A stretch of DNA of 38,152 nucleotides from Hoyosella sp. YIM 151337 (GCF_026041215.1 NZ_JAPEIQ010000015.1:1-38152); one strand, 5' to 3'; positions 18,920-27,434 are shown, numbered from the stretch's first letter. Numbers and translations are program-made. The notes: a model not told the origin generated them from the letters alone.

Positions 18920-19842
18920 GCCACCTCCCAAGCGGGCAGGGTCAGGTCATCGTCGATGCGCAAGAACACAGCGCGCACACTGAGACCGATTTTGACGTCC
19001 GACGGTTCGGTGCCGATGAGTTCACCGAGGACGCGCACGCCTTCATCTAATTCAACCAGCGCCACCACAAACGGCGTCTTCTTGCCAGGCACTTTCGGAT
19101 GGTGGTGCACCACATAGCTGTACACGGTCCCCGTCCCGCGCGCCACGACATAGTCAGGCGTCACTGTGAGGTCGCCATTCGGGGAAGTTGCACCGGGTGG
19201 GTGGCGTAATTCTTTGCCCCACCGCTGAATTCGGAGCTCGCCCCGCTTCGTGCCTTCCCAGAAGAACTCCGTGTCACGGGAGACAACTGGCCGGAGCACG
19301 CTTGTCGCGTACTCGGATGCGTCGACGATGCGCGCAGCGGTTTTCGGCTTGAACTTCAGCACCCGGAACACCATTTCAGCGACGGGTTCGCCTGCCGCTG
19401 CCCACGTCGTCACGGTGGTGACAAACCATCCGTGGCCGAGTGCTGTGTCTTTCGGGCCGGTAACATCGGTGAGCCGTGTTGTCGCGGTGACATACTCGCC
19501 GGGACGCAGATAGCGGTGATAGGTCTGCTCGGAGTTCGTCGCAACGACCGAAGTGAAGCCCTCATCGTCGAGGGCGGCCATCATAGCGCCGAGCGGGTCG
19601 TCGTCGCTGCGAGTGCCGTGCAAACCTCGCATCGTCCACACTTGTGCCATCGCGGGTGGCGCAACGACCCCGCTATGGAGTGATTGATTCGCGAACTCTG
19701 GGTCGGTGTACACCGGGTTCGTGTCGCCGATAGCCTCCACCCAGTTGTTGATCATCGCCTGATTGACGGGATCGCGCGCCAGAACCGGGGCCGAGTCGCC
19801 CTGCGCAGCAATACGTTCAGCTATTCCCCGAATATCGCTCAT
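18916..19842 (-). CDS. chsH2: ChsH2: MaoC hydratase domain fused to DUF35 OB-fold
   Basis: A 308-residue two-domain protein. Residues about 1-185 form a MaoC/hotdog hydratase partner of ChsH1 (VEAIGDTNPVYTDPEFA, HSGVVAPPAMAQVW). Residues about 195-308 are a DUF35 OB-fold (FFWEGTKRGELRIQRWG ... VPGKKTPFVVALVELDEGVRVLGELIG) that recruits the aldolase Ltp2. The DUF35 zinc-ribbon cysteines found in many relatives are absent, as I recall for M. tuberculosis ChsH2. ATGA overlaps with both chsE2 and chsH1 indicate strict translational coupling, sensible for a stoichiometric complex. Confidence 0.95.
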   Translation of the reverse strand: MSDIRGIAERIAAQGDSAPVLARDPVNQAMINNWVEAIGDTNPVYTDPEFANQSLHSGVVAPPAMAQVWTMRGLHGTRSDDDPLGAMMAALDDEGFTSVVATNSEQTYHRYLRPGEYVTATTRLTDVTGPKDTALGHGWFVTTVTTWAAAGEPVAEMVFRVLKFKPKTAARIVDASEYATSVLRPVVSRDTEFFWEGTKRGELRIQRWGKELRHPPGATSPNGDLTVTPDYVVARGTGTVYSYVVHHHPKVPGKKTPFVVALVELDEGVRVLGELIGTEPSDVKIGLSVRAVFLRIDDDLTLPAWEVA

Positions 19843-20993
19843 CGGATCACCCGTGGCAGGCCAAGTCCCATCATCGCTATGAGCTCACGCTGGATTTCGT
19901 TCACGCCGCCTCCAAAGGTCAGCACGAGGTTCCGTTTTGCGGTGACGTCGAGCCACTCGGCAAGTTCCGCCGTCTCGGGGTCGTCAAGGCAACCGTATCG
20001 CGCGACGATCTGTTCAAGCTGCGCACCGATCTGCTGTATCTGCTCGGAGCCGAAGATCTTGGTGGCCGACGCGTCGGCTACATCGACCGGCTGTGCGGCA
20101 TCGATCGCAGCGACCTGCCAGTTGAGGAGCTCATTTATACGCTGCGCTGCCTTAGTTTTCGCGAGCGTCACGCGCACGTCGCTGCGATCCAGAATGTCGT
20201 TGCTCGCCGCCCAGGCCTTCACTCTGTCGTACACCGCGCCGATCCGGCCGGCGGGCCCGAGCATCACGCGTTCGTGGTTCAGTTGGGTCGTGATAAGCCG
20301 CCAGCCTTCATTTTCGGTGCCGACAAGCATCGAGGCTGGCACGCGTACATCGTTGTAGTACGTGGCATTGACGTGATGAGCGCCGTCACACGTGATGATC
20401 GGTGTCCAGCTGAAACCGGGATCGCGAGTATCGACGATGAGGATCGAAATACCCTTGTGTTTAGGAGCTTTCGGGTCGGTCCGGACGGCCAGCCAGATGA
20501 AGTCGGCGTCATGCGCGCCAGTGGTGAATATTTTTTGCCCGTTGACGACGTACTCATCGCCGTCACGGACAGCGGTGGTACGCAGCGACGCGAGGTCGGT
20601 GCCAGCTTCTGGTTCGGTGTACCCGATCGCGAAGTGCACCTCGCCTGCCAGGATTTTGGGCAGGAATAACTGCTTCTGTTGGTCCGTCCCGTAAGACTGC
20701 AAGGTCGGCCCCACAGTCTGCAAAGTGACGGACGGCAACTGCACATCAGCGCGAGCGGCTTCGTCGGCAAATATGTGTTGTTCGATCGGTCCAAAGCCGC
20801 GGCCACCGAATTCCGTGAGCCAGCCCACACCCAGCCACCCGTCTTGGCCCATGCGCCGCACAATGGCCCGAAATATGGGACCGTGCCGTTCGACCCGCAT
20901 TGCGGCGCGTTCGTCGGCCGTCACGAGGTTCGAGAAGTAGTCGCGCAGCGTGCGCTGTAATTCGCGCTGACTCTCCGTGAGATCAATGTGCAC
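19839..20993 (-). CDS. chsE2: Steroid side-chain acyl-CoA dehydrogenase subunit ChsE2 (FadE29)
   Basis: A 384-residue acyl-CoA dehydrogenase that forms a heterotetramer with ChsE1 and dehydrogenates the 3-carbon side-chain steroid-CoA. It contains the FAD/substrate motifs IGYTEPEAGTDLASLRT, VVNGQKIFTTGAHDADFIWLAVRTD and WRLITTQLNHERVMLGPAG. The C-terminus RNLVLTFGGGVNEIQRELIAMMGLGLPR is typical of FadE29. The GTG start lies 2 nt after the chsE1 stop. Order and strand match Rv3543c-Rv3544c in M. tuberculosis. Confidence 0.94.
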   Translation of the reverse strand: MHIDLTESQRELQRTLRDYFSNLVTADERAAMRVERHGPIFRAIVRRMGQDGWLGVGWLTEFGGRGFGPIEQHIFADEAARADVQLPSVTLQTVGPTLQSYGTDQQKQLFLPKILAGEVHFAIGYTEPEAGTDLASLRTTAVRDGDEYVVNGQKIFTTGAHDADFIWLAVRTDPKAPKHKGISILIVDTRDPGFSWTPIITCDGAHHVNATYYNDVRVPASMLVGTENEGWRLITTQLNHERVMLGPAGRIGAVYDRVKAWAASNDILDRSDVRVTLAKTKAAQRINELLNWQVAAIDAAQPVDVADASATKIFGSEQIQQIGAQLEQIVARYGCLDDPETAELAEWLDVTAKRNLVLTFGGGVNEIQRELIAMMGLGLPRVIR

Positions 20994-20995
20994 AG

Positions 20996-22039
20996 CTAGA
21001 CCCCCAGTCCTTCAAGCTGATGTTCAGCACCCCCGAGCATGCGCGCCACGTCTTTGATGACCGAGTAGTGCCGGTGCAGCGGATACGTCACGTCCACCCC
21101 GATTCCACCGTGCAAATGGTGGCATGTGCGGACAGCGGGCAAACCGTGCTCTATCAGCCAGTACGCCGCGAGCGCGATGTCCTCGTCGGCGGCAAGCTTC
21201 TGAGCCAATCGCCAGGACGCCGCCTTGAGCGCGAGTTCCGTTGTCCGCGCGGCGATGTACACATCTGCTACTTGCTGGGCCACGGCCTGGAAGGTCGCTA
21301 GCGGTTTACCGAACTGTTCACGGGTGCGCAGGTGCTGTCGCGTCAGGTCGAGTGCCCCCGTCAGCGCCCCGCACCCGACGGCGACGGCCCCGATTGTGGC
21401 GCACCGCCGAAGGTACTCCACCGATTCGCCGGACGGCTGAGCGCCCAATGGGGCCGCCCGCACGCCGTCGAGCTGCACCACGTATTCGGGGTCTCCGGAG
21501 GACGTGGGCACGCGTGCCATCGATACGCCTGCCCCGCCGGGGTCGACGAGAAAAAGCCCCTGCCCGCTGTCAGTCTCAGCCGGAATCACTAAGCGATGGG
21601 CATGGTTCGCGTAAGGCACCACACTCGTGCGCCCGGTGAGTCGCCACTCGCCGCCCCGGGCCGCGGTGACCTCCCACGCTGCGCCGGGCAGCATCCCGGA
21701 AAGCACCGCGTTACCGGAACCAGCCTCTGGCAAGAGGCTATTCTGCTGTTGCGCTGTCCCAAAAGCCGCGATGGGCAGGGCACCGAGCGCCAGGGTTGCG
21801 AGAGCGGGTATGCGTGCGCCTTTGCGTGCGACCGCCTGGAGTACCACCACCAATTCAGGGATACCGAGTCCGTCTCCCCCGGCGCTGGCTGGGTTAGCCA
21901 GTGCGAGCAACCCGGCCTTGGCGAGGCCCGCCCAGAGTTCCTTATCGAACTCGCCGGACGCTCCTTCTGGATTGGCGTTCAGTACCGCCTGGGTGAGGCC
22001 ACTGATCTCGCGCTGGGTGTCGTCAAGCTGAAAGTCCAC
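20996..22039 (-). CDS. chsE1: Steroid side-chain acyl-CoA dehydrogenase subunit ChsE1 (FadE28)
   Basis: Partner of ChsE2 in the alpha2beta2 dehydrogenase. 347 residues from GTG 22039 (VDFQLDDTQRE), preceded by GGAG at good spacing. The frame continues upstream to 22321, but that stretch crosses the promoter/operator and lacks acyl-CoA dehydrogenase features. FadE28-type blocks: RTSVVPYANHAHRLVI, VPTSSGDPEYVVQLDGV, REQFGKPLATFQAVAQQVAD, VYIAARTTELALK and CHHLHGGIGVDVTYPLHRHY. First gene of the side-chain operon. A TATAAT -10 (22096-22091) adjoins a perfect KstR box (22078-22091). Confidence 0.94.
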   Translation of the reverse strand: MDFQLDDTQREISGLTQAVLNANPEGASGEFDKELWAGLAKAGLLALANPASAGGDGLGIPELVVVLQAVARKGARIPALATLALGALPIAAFGTAQQQNSLLPEAGSGNAVLSGMLPGAAWEVTAARGGEWRLTGRTSVVPYANHAHRLVIPAETDSGQGLFLVDPGGAGVSMARVPTSSGDPEYVVQLDGVRAAPLGAQPSGESVEYLRRCATIGAVAVGCGALTGALDLTRQHLRTREQFGKPLATFQAVAQQVADVYIAARTTELALKAASWRLAQKLAADEDIALAAYWLIEHGLPAVRTCHHLHGGIGVDVTYPLHRHYSVIKDVARMLGGAEHQLEGLGV

Positions 22040-22077
22040 GCAGCTACTCCGTTCCACAAGGCCAGTTACCGCAAAAT

Positions 22078-22091
22078 TGTAACACGTTCTA
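22078..22091. promoter_or_regulatory. KstR operator between chsE1 and the alpha/beta hydrolase gene
   Basis: TGTAACACGTTCTA matches TnnAACnnGTTnnA at all fixed positions. On the minus strand it is next to a perfect -10 TATAAT (22096-22091) and would cover the chsE1 transcription start. On the plus strand a possible -10 TATATT (22093-22098) begins 2 bp to its right. A single bound repressor could shut both divergent genes. Confidence 0.75.
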
Positions 22092-22121
22092 TTATATTGT
22101 TGAGCGAGACTAGCCACGCAA
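22091..22121 (-). promoter_or_regulatory. Predicted chsE1 promoter
   Basis: Minus-strand -10 TATAAT at 22096-22091 (6/6) with a poor -35 TTGCGT at 22121-22116 and a 19-bp spacer. Transcription would start near 22084, giving a leader of about 45 nt before GTG 22039. The -10 is convincing; the -35 is weak. Confidence 0.5.
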
Positions 22122-22144
22122 GAGGCAGCGGAGGAACACTCAGG

Positions 22145-23035
22145 ATGCGCTCTCAACAACAGTCGCGACGCCGCAGCGGTTGGCGCCTTCTCGACCGCCG
22201 CGTCTCCGCACCGCCCACGACTGACCTGCCCGCGCCACAGCCGATACACCTGCCTGGACGTGGGGATACCGCGATCTTCGACACAGGACCGCGCGATGGC
22301 GAACCGCTCATCCTCCTGCATGCGCTCTCCTGCACCAGCCTCTTGACCTGGTACCCGTCCGTGTCCGCGCTAGCAGCGCGATACCGGGTCATCGGACTTG
22401 ACCAGAGATGGCACGGAGCGGGGATAAAGTCCAACACGTTCTCGTTAGAGGATTGCGCCGATGACGTTGCGGCGCTCGCCACCGAACTCGGGATCGATGA
22501 GTTCGCGGTCGCGGGATACTCGATGGGATCGTTCGTGGGGCAGTTGGTCGCCCGACGGCACGCTGACCGGTTGCGCGGCCTGGTGCTGTGCGCGAGCACC
22601 CGGAGCATTCGGCGCAGGCAGCGGTATCGCACCGCGTTCGACACCTCGATTCGCCTGGCAGCCCGCCTGCCACCCCGAGCGCGCCGCCGCTTGAGCACCG
22701 CCGCACCCAACCCCGACCTTCCTGTTGATCATCGCTGGCTATTCGGTGAATTCCGCAAGACCACCGTGTCCGCAAACCTCGCCGCGATTAACGCGATCGC
22801 CAGCTTCAACTCGACCGCTTGGGTGCGAGAGATACGCACGCCAACAGCTGTGGTTGTGATGCAGCGTGACGGCGCTATCCCGCCGCGCGATCAGCGGGCA
22901 ATCGCGAAGGCTATACCAGGTGCACGACACTTCGAGGTCGATGCCGGCCATGCCGGGTGTGTGTTCAATCCCGACAAGTTCGTGCCGGCGCTCGTTTCCG
23001 CGTGCGACTGGGTGCACGAGCAAGCTCGTCAATGA
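22145..23035 (+). CDS. Alpha/beta hydrolase, probably KstR-controlled, function unknown
   Basis: 296 residues from ATG 22145, preceded by GGAGGA. The upstream part of the open frame (from 21596) is antisense to chsE1 and is rejected. Nucleophile elbow G124-Y-S126-M-G128 and a C-terminal catalytic histidine, H269 in DAGHAGC, indicate an active serine hydrolase of about family length. LILLHALSC occupies the oxyanion-hole position instead of the more usual HG. The first 30 residues are basic and probably a cytosolic extension. It is divergent from chsE1 across a perfect KstR box; a sterol ester, lactone or CoA-thioester substrate is inference. The 3' end overlaps the converging acyltransferase gene by 7 nt. 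Confidence 0.88.
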   Translation: MRSQQQSRRRSGWRLLDRRVSAPPTTDLPAPQPIHLPGRGDTAIFDTGPRDGEPLILLHALSCTSLLTWYPSVSALAARYRVIGLDQRWHGAGIKSNTFSLEDCADDVAALATELGIDEFAVAGYSMGSFVGQLVARRHADRLRGLVLCASTRSIRRRQRYRTAFDTSIRLAARLPPRARRRLSTAAPNPDLPVDHRWLFGEFRKTTVSANLAAINAIASFNSTAWVREIRTPTAVVVMQRDGAIPPRDQRAIAKAIPGARHFEVDAGHAGCVFNPDKFVPALVSACDWVHEQARQ

Positions 23036-24441
23036 GCACCTGGAGCCGTGTCCGTGCACCGGACCAATTCCGCAAGCGCGTGTGGGATGGCGTCCGCGAT
23101 CGGCCAGGCGTCTGGGACCAGATTCGCCGCCGCGATGATTCCAAAGTCGATCCGCCCCTCCCGTGAGATTGCGGTGATGTTCAGGCCGGCCCCGTGAAAC
23201 ACCGGGCCGAAGGGAAACATCCCCGTGATGCGCGAGCCAAGAAGGTAGAGCGGCATCGGCGGCCCCGGCACATTGGACATGACGAGGTTATGGATGACTG
23301 GATGACGCTCGGCGAGCCGCAACGACGAATACGCGCGCACCGCTAGCCCGAGTGTCCCGAACGATGCGAACTGTGCGACGTCCTGGAGCAAGTCCGCGGG
23401 CACCATCGCGTGATGTTCCTTCGCTTTGCGGTTCGCGTCTGCCAGATACCGGAGCCGGTCGGCCGGGTCCTGGAGGTGCGTGGGCAATGAGGAGAAAATC
23501 GACGACACCTTGTTGGAGCCTTGGTCGTCTCGCTGCGAGCGGCCGCGCACCGATACTGGGATCGTCGCTAGCAGCGGAGTCCGCGGTAACTCATGCCGAT
23601 CGGCGAGGTACGTGCGCAACGCTCCGGTACACACGGCCAGAATAACGTCGTTGACAGTCAGTCCGAATGCGTTCTTCACCTTTTTGACGTCGTCGAGTTC
23701 AGCCTGACAATACGCAACGCTGCGTCGGCCGGTGATCGTCGCGTTGAAAGACGTTCGGGGCGCGGTGAAGGGGATCCGCATACCTTCCTTCCGCACCGCT
23801 TTCATCACGAAACGCGGTACCGGCGCCGCGATCTCGCGCAGCAGCCGGGCGGCAACCACCGGGCGGCTCGCGATTCCGCGGATACCGTGCGAGACGATGT
23901 CGATCGGGCCTGGCGCCCCGGGGTTTTTACGCTGGTGCTCGGGCAGGATAGGCAACGGCGCATCCGGTTCCGTCGAGGCGAGGTAGGCCATGAGGCTAGC
24001 ACCACTCACTCCGTCGATCCCCGCGTGGTGCATCTTCGCGACAATCACGAGGCTGCCGTCGGCGGCCCCTTCGATGACATGGAACTCCCACAGGGGACGC
24101 CGCCGGGACATCGGCTGGGCGGCAATGTGTGCGCACAGCTCTGAAAGCTCTTCCCGGCCACCGGGCGGCGGAACAGCGACGTGATGCACGTGGTGCTCGA
24201 TGTCGAATTCGTCATCCTCCACCCACACCGGGTGGTGCATGTTGAATGGTGGATTGTGTAGCTTGCGCCGGAAGACTGGCATGTTCTCGGTGCGCTCTTC
24301 CAGCGCGGCGCGCAGTTTTGGAAACGAGTATCCGCCGGGCACTGTCGATGGATCAAGCGTCATAAGCGCGCACACGTGCAGCAGCTGCGACGAAGTCTCA
24401 AAGTAAAGGAAGCTCGCGTCGAGCCCAGTGAGTCGCTGCAT
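23029..24441 (-). CDS. Wax ester synthase/diacylglycerol O-acyltransferase (WS/DGAT)
   Basis: A 470-residue bifunctional acyltransferase that esterifies acyl-CoA to diacylglycerol or long-chain alcohols, making storage lipid. The catalytic HHxxxDG is H138-H-A-G-I-D143-G. The N-terminus MQRLTGLDASFLYFET and the C-terminal SNVPGPPMPLYLLGSRITGMFPFGP are typical of the actinobacterial Tgs family. It is 38 nt downstream of fadE34 on the same strand and probably co-transcribed from the KstR-controlled promoter. It may divert acyl or propionyl units from sterol breakdown into triacylglycerol; that link is inference. Peripheral membrane or lipid-droplet location is usual for the family. Confidence 0.94.
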   Translation of the reverse strand: MQRLTGLDASFLYFETSSQLLHVCALMTLDPSTVPGGYSFPKLRAALEERTENMPVFRRKLHNPPFNMHHPVWVEDDEFDIEHHVHHVAVPPPGGREELSELCAHIAAQPMSRRRPLWEFHVIEGAADGSLVIVAKMHHAGIDGVSGASLMAYLASTEPDAPLPILPEHQRKNPGAPGPIDIVSHGIRGIASRPVVAARLLREIAAPVPRFVMKAVRKEGMRIPFTAPRTSFNATITGRRSVAYCQAELDDVKKVKNAFGLTVNDVILAVCTGALRTYLADRHELPRTPLLATIPVSVRGRSQRDDQGSNKVSSIFSSLPTHLQDPADRLRYLADANRKAKEHHAMVPADLLQDVAQFASFGTLGLAVRAYSSLRLAERHPVIHNLVMSNVPGPPMPLYLLGSRITGMFPFGPVFHGAGLNITAISREGRIDFGIIAAANLVPDAWPIADAIPHALAELVRCTDTAPGAH

Positions 24442-24479
24442 AACATTGCCTTCTTCCGGAGAGCAGCACAGGTTACAAG

Positions 24480-26648
24480 TTACCTGGGGAGGCCGAGCAA
24501 TCGCTCGGCTGCGACATTTTTCAGTATCTCGGTGGTTCCCCCCGCGATGCTGAGGCAGCGGGTCAGCAGAAATTCGTGCTGAACCGAGCGCGCCTCCGCT
24601 GAATCCGCCAAGGCCCCCTCCGTGCCGAGCAACTCCAGTGCGGTCTCCGCGACCTCTTGCCGATGGGTTACCCCGATGAGTTTGCGAACACTCGACGCCG
24701 CACCCGGACCGTGCTGCCCCTCGCCTTCAATCTGGTTCAAGACCGAACGAAGGTCGAGCACCGCACCAGCAATACTGTCCGTAATGAGTGCACCTACCCG
24801 TGGTGCTGCCGCGGCCGTGCCGTCCAGCCCTTCGAGGAGGCGCTCAAGAAGCCCCCCGATGGTGTCGCCAGCGCTCATGGAAACACGCTCGTTGGCAAGC
24901 GTGGTGCGGGCGAGTTTCCAGCCGTCCCCTTCGGCACCCACGACACAGTCACAGGGCACGAATACGTCGTCGAGAAAGACTTCGTTGAATCTTTCTTCCC
25001 CGGTTATTTCGCGCAGCGGCCGAATGTCGATTCCGGCACTCCTCATATCGAGGAGAAAGTACGTGATGCCTTTGTGTTTGGGCACGTCGGGGTTGGTTCG
25101 CGCCAAACAGATCGCCCAGTCCGCCTCGTGTGCGAGCGACGTCCAAACCTTCGACCCGGTTAGCCGCCAGCCGCCGTCGGCGGGCACGGCGCGTGTCCGC
25201 AACGACGCAAGGTCCGAACCAGCCTCCGGCTCACTGAATAGCTGGCACCACGCGATGTCGCCGAGCAAGGTAGGCCGCAAGAACCTCGCGCGCTGCGTAT
25301 CCGAGCCGTGTTCGAGGATGGTAGCGCCCGCCCAGCCACCGATAACGAGGCTCGGGCGGGTAATACCTGCCGCTTCGAGTTCTTCATCGATGATCAGCTG
25401 TTGGGCGGGCGTCGCGGCCAGGCCGTAAGGGGCTGGCCAATGTGGCATAAAGTAGCCCATTTCCACGAGTCGCTGCCGGTGCGCGGCGGTGGGCAATGCG
25501 GAGATCTCAGCAACGTCCGCGCGGACGCGTTCGATCCAGTCCGCGCTGACGGTACCGGGCGACACGTCGAGATGGAGCTGACGCCGGGCGCCGCGAGCGG
25601 CGAGGTCTGTGGTGGCACGCAGCCAATAGTCACTGCCGCCGAGCAGTTGACGCAGTGAGACCGCCCGCCTCAGGTACAAATGCGCGTCGTGTTCCCAAGT
25701 GAAGCCAATTCCGCCAAGGACTTGAATGCAGTCTTTTGCGTTGTCAACTGCCGCGTCGAGGCATGCTGCCGCTGCAGCCGCAGCGCTCAGACTGCCTTCG
25801 GAGGCCGATATCGCACAGGCGGCATCCCACGCGAGTGCCGCGGCCTTTTCCGCGCGGCACAGCATCGTGGCACACAGGTGCTTCACCGCCTGGAACGCCC
25901 CGATCTTTGCCCCGAATTGCTCGCGCGTCTTCGCGTACTCGGCGGCGGTTTTCAGCGACCATGCTGCGATGCCGGATGCTTCCGCTGATGCGAGCGTGGC
26001 GGCGAGATCGCGTACCGCTGCCGAGGTCAGGCCATGCACGACAGCGTCCGCGGCGAGCGGCGTGTTGTCGAAGCGGACGCGTCCGGCTGCTCCTCCGAGA
26101 TCCACCAGCTCCCGCGGCTCGACTCGCATCCCGTCCTGACGGGGCGGGACGACGACCCACCGCTCGCCCGCGGCGAGCTGGACCGGTATGAGAAGATAGC
26201 CGTCTTCGGTGGCCCCGAAGACACACTCGAAGGATCCCGTCAGCACGAGTCCCGTGTTTCCAGTTTCACTCGCCTGAACCTCACCCGGCGTGAAAACAGC
26301 TACACCAGCGGCTGTCTGTCCAGTCACGAGTGTCGGCACGGTTTCCTTGGCGATCACGGCGTCGGGGTAGCGCGCGAGAATCGTCGCCGCGAGCACAGTC
26401 GGCAGTAGCGGGCCGGGCGCAAAGGCCTCCGCTGCCGCTTCCAGCCCCGCCGCAGCGTCGGCCACAGAACCACCTGCTCCGCCGAGCTCTTCCGGCACCG
26501 CCACACCGAAAACGCCGATCTCGGCAAGCTCGGTCCAGCCAGCCTGCGCATCTCCAGAGCGGACAGCCTGGCGCGGGTCAGCTCGCCGTGCCCACGCGTG
26601 TAACGCTCGGGCTAGTTCACGCTGTGTGTCGGTGCTTGCGATTGGCAC
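24480..26648 (-). CDS. fadE34: Fused two-domain acyl-CoA dehydrogenase FadE34/ChsE3
   Basis: A 722-residue protein made of two acyl-CoA dehydrogenase units in tandem. The N-terminal half ends around GGIGFTWEHDAHLYLRRA. The C-terminal half carries WCQLFSEPEAGSDLASLRT, GSKVWTSLAHEADWAICLAR and AGGTTEILKNVAAERLLGLPR. It is the fused counterpart of ChsE1/ChsE2; FadE34 in M. tuberculosis (Rv3573c, about 711 residues, also divergent from kstR) oxidises the five-carbon side-chain steroid-CoA. GTG start at 26648 with AGGAGG just upstream. A 22-bp KstR palindrome lies 30 bp before the gene. It leads the operon with the WS/DGAT gene. Confidence 0.95.
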   Translation of the reverse strand: MPIASTDTQRELARALHAWARRADPRQAVRSGDAQAGWTELAEIGVFGVAVPEELGGAGGSVADAAAGLEAAAEAFAPGPLLPTVLAATILARYPDAVIAKETVPTLVTGQTAAGVAVFTPGEVQASETGNTGLVLTGSFECVFGATEDGYLLIPVQLAAGERWVVVPPRQDGMRVEPRELVDLGGAAGRVRFDNTPLAADAVVHGLTSAAVRDLAATLASAEASGIAAWSLKTAAEYAKTREQFGAKIGAFQAVKHLCATMLCRAEKAAALAWDAACAISASEGSLSAAAAAAACLDAAVDNAKDCIQVLGGIGFTWEHDAHLYLRRAVSLRQLLGGSDYWLRATTDLAARGARRQLHLDVSPGTVSADWIERVRADVAEISALPTAAHRQRLVEMGYFMPHWPAPYGLAATPAQQLIIDEELEAAGITRPSLVIGGWAGATILEHGSDTQRARFLRPTLLGDIAWCQLFSEPEAGSDLASLRTRAVPADGGWRLTGSKVWTSLAHEADWAICLARTNPDVPKHKGITYFLLDMRSAGIDIRPLREITGEERFNEVFLDDVFVPCDCVVGAEGDGWKLARTTLANERVSMSAGDTIGGLLERLLEGLDGTAAAAPRVGALITDSIAGAVLDLRSVLNQIEGEGQHGPGAASSVRKLIGVTHRQEVAETALELLGTEGALADSAEARSVQHEFLLTRCLSIAGGTTEILKNVAAERLLGLPR

Positions 26649-26677
26649 GGGGCCTCCTCATCCTCGGAAACATTTCC

Positions 26678-26699
26678 ATATTAGAACGCGTTCTAATAT
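26678..26699. promoter_or_regulatory. KstR operator, 22-bp perfect palindrome between fadE34 and kstR
   Basis: The arms ATATTAGAACG and CGTTCTAATAT are perfectly complementary with no spacer, giving the strongest KstR-type site in the window (TAGAACGCGTTCTA core). On the plus strand a -10 TATAGT (26703-26708) follows after 3 bp, so kstR is probably autoregulated. The same site should repress fadE34, as described for the equivalent divergent pair in mycobacteria. Confidence 0.85.
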
Positions 26700-26796
26700 T
26701 CGTATAGTGGATTCAGACGCCTCGCGAGCCTTAGCCGCCTGCTGTAGGCTTTCGCATTGCCCTGAACATGTTCTCTACTGACGCCAGGAGCGCCAG

Positions 26797-27423
26797 ATGC
26801 CACCAAGGACGCGAACGAACACCGCAACAGGCGGGGCAGCCGAGTCCGGTAACAGCTCCGGCTCCGCCGCTCAGCGCGAACGCCGCAACCGCATACTCGA
26901 CGCGACGCTGACCCTCGCTTCCAAGGGCGGCTTCGAGGCCGTGCAGATGCGCGCGGTCGCAGAGAATGCAGGGGTTGCACTCGGTACCCTGTACCGCTAT
27001 TTCCCCTCCAAAATTCACCTTCTCGTCGCAGCACTCGCCCAGGAGTTCCAGCGCGAAGGCGAGCGTTTAGAGCGCGTCAAGGTACCCGGGGACACCGCTG
27101 CCGAACGCCTGCTCCACGTCTTCGAGCGCAACACCACAGCGATGCAGCGCAACCCCAACCTCACGGAGGCGATGGTGCGCGCGTTTATGTTCGCTGACAC
27201 CACCGTGGCAGTGGAAGTCGAGCAGGTCGGACGCCTTATGGAAGACATGTTCGCCAGGGCTGCCGGGATCGGCGAACCCACCGAGCAAGACCGCGCGATT
27301 TACCACCTCATCGCCGACATTTGGATGGCAAACCTCATCGCATGGGTAACGCATCGCGTATCGTCCGCAGATGTGCACCACCGCATCGAACTTGCGGTGC
27401 GACTGCTGCTGAATCGGGACTAG
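26797..27423 (+). CDS. kstR: TetR-family cholesterol-regulon repressor KstR
   Basis: A 208-residue TetR-type repressor. The DNA-binding domain (about residues 25-75) reads AAQRERRNRILDATLTLASK followed by GFEAVQMRAVAENAGVALGTLYRYFPSKIHLL, almost the same as M. tuberculosis KstR. The C-terminal ligand/dimer domain keeps the MQRNPNLTEAMVRAF and IADIWMANLIAWVTHR segments. In mycobacteria the ligand is a 3-oxo-cholestenoyl-CoA type thioester that releases the repressor. The N-terminal tail (about 24 residues, Thr/Gly/Ser rich) is slightly longer than in M. tuberculosis. Divergent from fadE34, upstream of mce4; targets inferred from seven matching or near-matching boxes in this window. Confidence 0.96.
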   Translation: MPPRTRTNTATGGAAESGNSSGSAAQRERRNRILDATLTLASKGGFEAVQMRAVAENAGVALGTLYRYFPSKIHLLVAALAQEFQREGERLERVKVPGDTAAERLLHVFERNTTAMQRNPNLTEAMVRAFMFADTTVAVEVEQVGRLMEDMFARAAGIGEPTEQDRAIYHLIADIWMANLIAWVTHRVSSADVHHRIELAVRLLLNRD

Positions 27424-27434
27424 AGCGCGTTCTC
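27421..27434. promoter_or_regulatory. Degenerate KstR-like half-site after kstR
   Basis: TAGAGCGCGTTCTC resembles the operator but has AGC for AAC in the left half and C for the final A, and it overlaps the kstR stop. It lies 80 bp upstream of the better mce4 box and may be a relic or chance. Confidence 0.2.

Noticed and set aside
21596-22144. N-terminal extension of the alpha/beta hydrolase
   Set aside because: This part is antisense to chsE1 and crosses its promoter and KstR box. ATG 22145 has a good ribosome binding site and begins just ahead of the hydrolase fold.
22040-22321. N-terminal extension of chsE1
   Set aside because: It would contain the operator and -10, shows no acyl-CoA dehydrogenase features, and family length fits the GTG at 22039.
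24442-24479. CAGGT...ACCTG inverted repeat between fadE34 and the acyltransferase as a terminator or operator
   Set aside because: Only 5-bp arms with an 8-nt loop, no T-run, and partly within the fadE34 stop region; chance is likely.
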